The position numbers and the translations under genes were made by a program. Shown here one piece after another: positions 23,128-24,243 of a stretch of DNA of 24,243 nt. Within the stretch, counting starts at the first letter, position 1. Every line of letters begins with the position of its first letter. The DNA lies in contig NZ_CAKZIK010000081.1 in assembly GCF_936933875.1 (NCBI RefSeq), positions 1 to 24,243 on the forward strand, given 5' to 3'. The notes under the pieces were generated by a model. That model was given only the letters and a program-made list of their open reading frames with translations, was not told the DNA's origin and ran no database searches. The stretch comes from an uncultured Chryseobacterium sp. (GTDB lineage: Bacteria; Bacteroidota; Bacteroidia; Flavobacteriales; Weeksellaceae).

Positions 23128-24243
23128 ATGAAGAACATACGAAACTTTTGCATCATTGCACATATCGACCACGGGAAATCTACTTTAGCAGACCGACTTT
23201 TGGAGTACACCAACACGGTTACCCAAAGAGAACTGCAGGCGCAGACTTTGGACGATATGGATTTGGAAAAAGAACGTGGGATTACCATTAAATCTCACGC
23301 CATCCAAATGGATTATGAATACAAAGGAGAAAAATTTATATTAAACCTAATTGATACACCGGGACACGTGGATTTTTCTTACGAAGTTTCCCGTTCAATC
23401 GCAGCTTGTGAAGGAGCACTTTTGATCGTTGATGCTGCGCAAAGTATTCAGGCTCAAACGATTTCGAATCTTTATTTGGCTTTGGAAAACGACTTGACCA
23501 TTATTCCAATCCTGAATAAAATTGATCTTCCGTCTGCAAATCCAGAAGAAGTTACCGACGAAATTATGAACTTAATCGGTTGCGAATACGAAGACGTTTT
23601 AAGAGTTTCCGGAAAAACAGGCGAAGGAGTACATCATCTTTTGGAGCAAATTGTAGAGAGAATTCCGGCTCCGGTTGGAGATGAAAATGCACCGCTTCAA
23701 GCGCTTATTTTTGATTCTGTTTACAACCCTTTCCGTGGAATTGAGGCTTACTTTAAAGTAGTAAACGGAAGCATCAAAAAAGGAGAGAAAGTAAAATTCA
23801 TGGCAACGGACAAAGTGTACGAAGCCGATGAAGTTGGAACTTTAAAACTAAAGCAAGCTCCAAAATCAATCATCAAAACAGGAGACGTAGGTTATATTAT
23901 TTCCGGGATTAAAGACGCGAGAGAGGTAAAAGTTGGAGATACCATTACCTCAGTGGAAAATCCGGCTTCCGGAGCTATTGAAGGTTTTGAAGAAGTAAAA
24001 CCAATGGTTTTCGCGGGTATTTATCCAATTGATTCTGAGGATTTTGAAGAGCTTCGTTTCTCACTTGAAAAATTAAGATTGAATGACGCTTCTTTGGTTT
24101 TCGAACCGGAAAGTTCTGCAGCGCTTGGTTTCGGTTTCCGATGCGGATTCTTAGGAATGCTGCATATGGAAATTGTTCAGGAACGTTTGGACAGAGAATT
24201 CAATATGAATGTGATTACGACAGTTCCAAACGTATCTTATTTT
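23128..24243 (+). CDS. lepA: Elongation factor 4 (LepA), 5' part, continues beyond the window
   Basis: LepA is a ribosome-associated GTPase related to EF-G. The first 372 residues are in the window, and the gene runs off the right edge with no stop. The N-terminus is M-K-N-I-R-N-F-C-I-I-A-H-I-D-H-G-K-S-T, with G1 at 11-19, the switch I block R-G-I-T-I-K, G3 D-T-P-G-H (76-80) and G4 N-K-I-D (130-133). Domain II follows (Y-N-P-F-R-G-I-E-A-Y), and then the LepA-typical G-F-R-C-G-F-L-G-M-L-H-M-E segment near residue 345. A full LepA is about 598 residues, so roughly 226 are missing to the window edge. It starts a new transcript after the repeat. Confidence 0.97.
   Translation, partial: MKNIRNFCIIAHIDHGKSTLADRLLEYTNTVTQRELQAQTLDDMDLEKERGITIKSHAIQMDYEYKGEKFILNLIDTPGHVDFSYEVSRSIAACEGALLIVDAAQSIQAQTISNLYLALENDLTIIPILNKIDLPSANPEEVTDEIMNLIGCEYEDVLRVSGKTGEGVHHLLEQIVERIPAPVGDENAPLQALIFDSVYNPFRGIEAYFKVVNGSIKKGEKVKFMATDKVYEADEVGTLKLKQAPKSIIKTGDVGYIISGIKDAREVKVGDTITSVENPASGAIEGFEEVKPMVFAGIYPIDSEDFEELRFSLEKLRLNDASLVFEPESSAALGFGFRCGFLGMLHMEIVQERLDREFNMNVITTVPNVSYF

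Noticed and set aside
22923..23291. An open frame of 122 codons across the GC-rich repeat and into lepA
   Set aside because: Its first part is repeat DNA and its second part lies in another frame of lepA, whose N-terminus is unmistakable from 23128. It has no family-like sequence.

Overview
The window is AT-rich bacterial chromosome with the marks of Bacteroidota, class Flavobacteriia, most likely the Chryseobacterium/Kaistella group. The grounds are an Alternative Complex III operon, a GLPGLI-family protein, a FeoB-associated Cys-rich peptide beside feoAB, a DUF2520 Rossmann protein, promoters of the Bacteroidota type (TTG near -33, TAnnTTTG near -7) and weak Shine-Dalgarno sites. The genus is inference. 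I see no rRNA, tRNA, CRISPR array, phage genes or transposase gene.

Layout. 1-4497 (+): the 3' part of actB, then actC, actD, actE and actF of the quinol-oxidising Alternative Complex III, closed by a hairpin terminator. 4572-7633 (+): a lipoprotein of unknown function, apt (adenine salvage), a membrane-anchored TPR protein and ribH (riboflavin synthesis). 7661-9873 (+): an LTA-synthase-like sulfatase-fold membrane protein split by a 131-bp insertion. 9985-12464 (+): a neutral zinc metallopeptidase, a YdeI/DUF1801-like gene with a late frameshift, and an EamA/DMT exporter. 12496-15368 (-): a large TPR protein and glmM (UDP-GlcNAc synthesis). 15495-16544 (+): a DUF389 membrane protein. 16541-19056 (-): the ferrous iron locus feoA-feoB plus a 50-residue FeoB-associated Cys-rich peptide. 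19198-20994 (-): a GLPGLI protein and a DUF2520 protein. 21091-22851 (+): an ECF sigma factor, a putative anti-sigma partner and a secreted basic/acidic helical protein. 23128-end (+): the 5' part of lepA, preceded by a GC-rich intergenic repeat.

Most genes are ordinary core functions. The points worth a second look are three gene-damage events and some regulatory DNA. (1) actB reads as normal family sequence only from about base 62; the preceding 60 bases are unrelated and carry in-frame stops. (2) A 131-bp insertion flanked by AATT on both sides, with a long bulged palindrome inside, splits the LTA-synthase-like gene; removing exactly 131 bp restores one 693-residue frame. It looks like a small non-autonomous mobile element (MITE-like) of a kind I do not recognise. 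(3) One extra A near 11505 shifts the end of the YdeI-like gene. (4) A 17-bp palindrome sits just upstream of the predicted feoA promoter element and may be an iron-responsive operator. (5) A GC-rich repeat with two diverged copies 58 bp apart lies in front of lepA. I find no clear new multi-gene system; the best candidate for something undescribed is the palindromic insertion.
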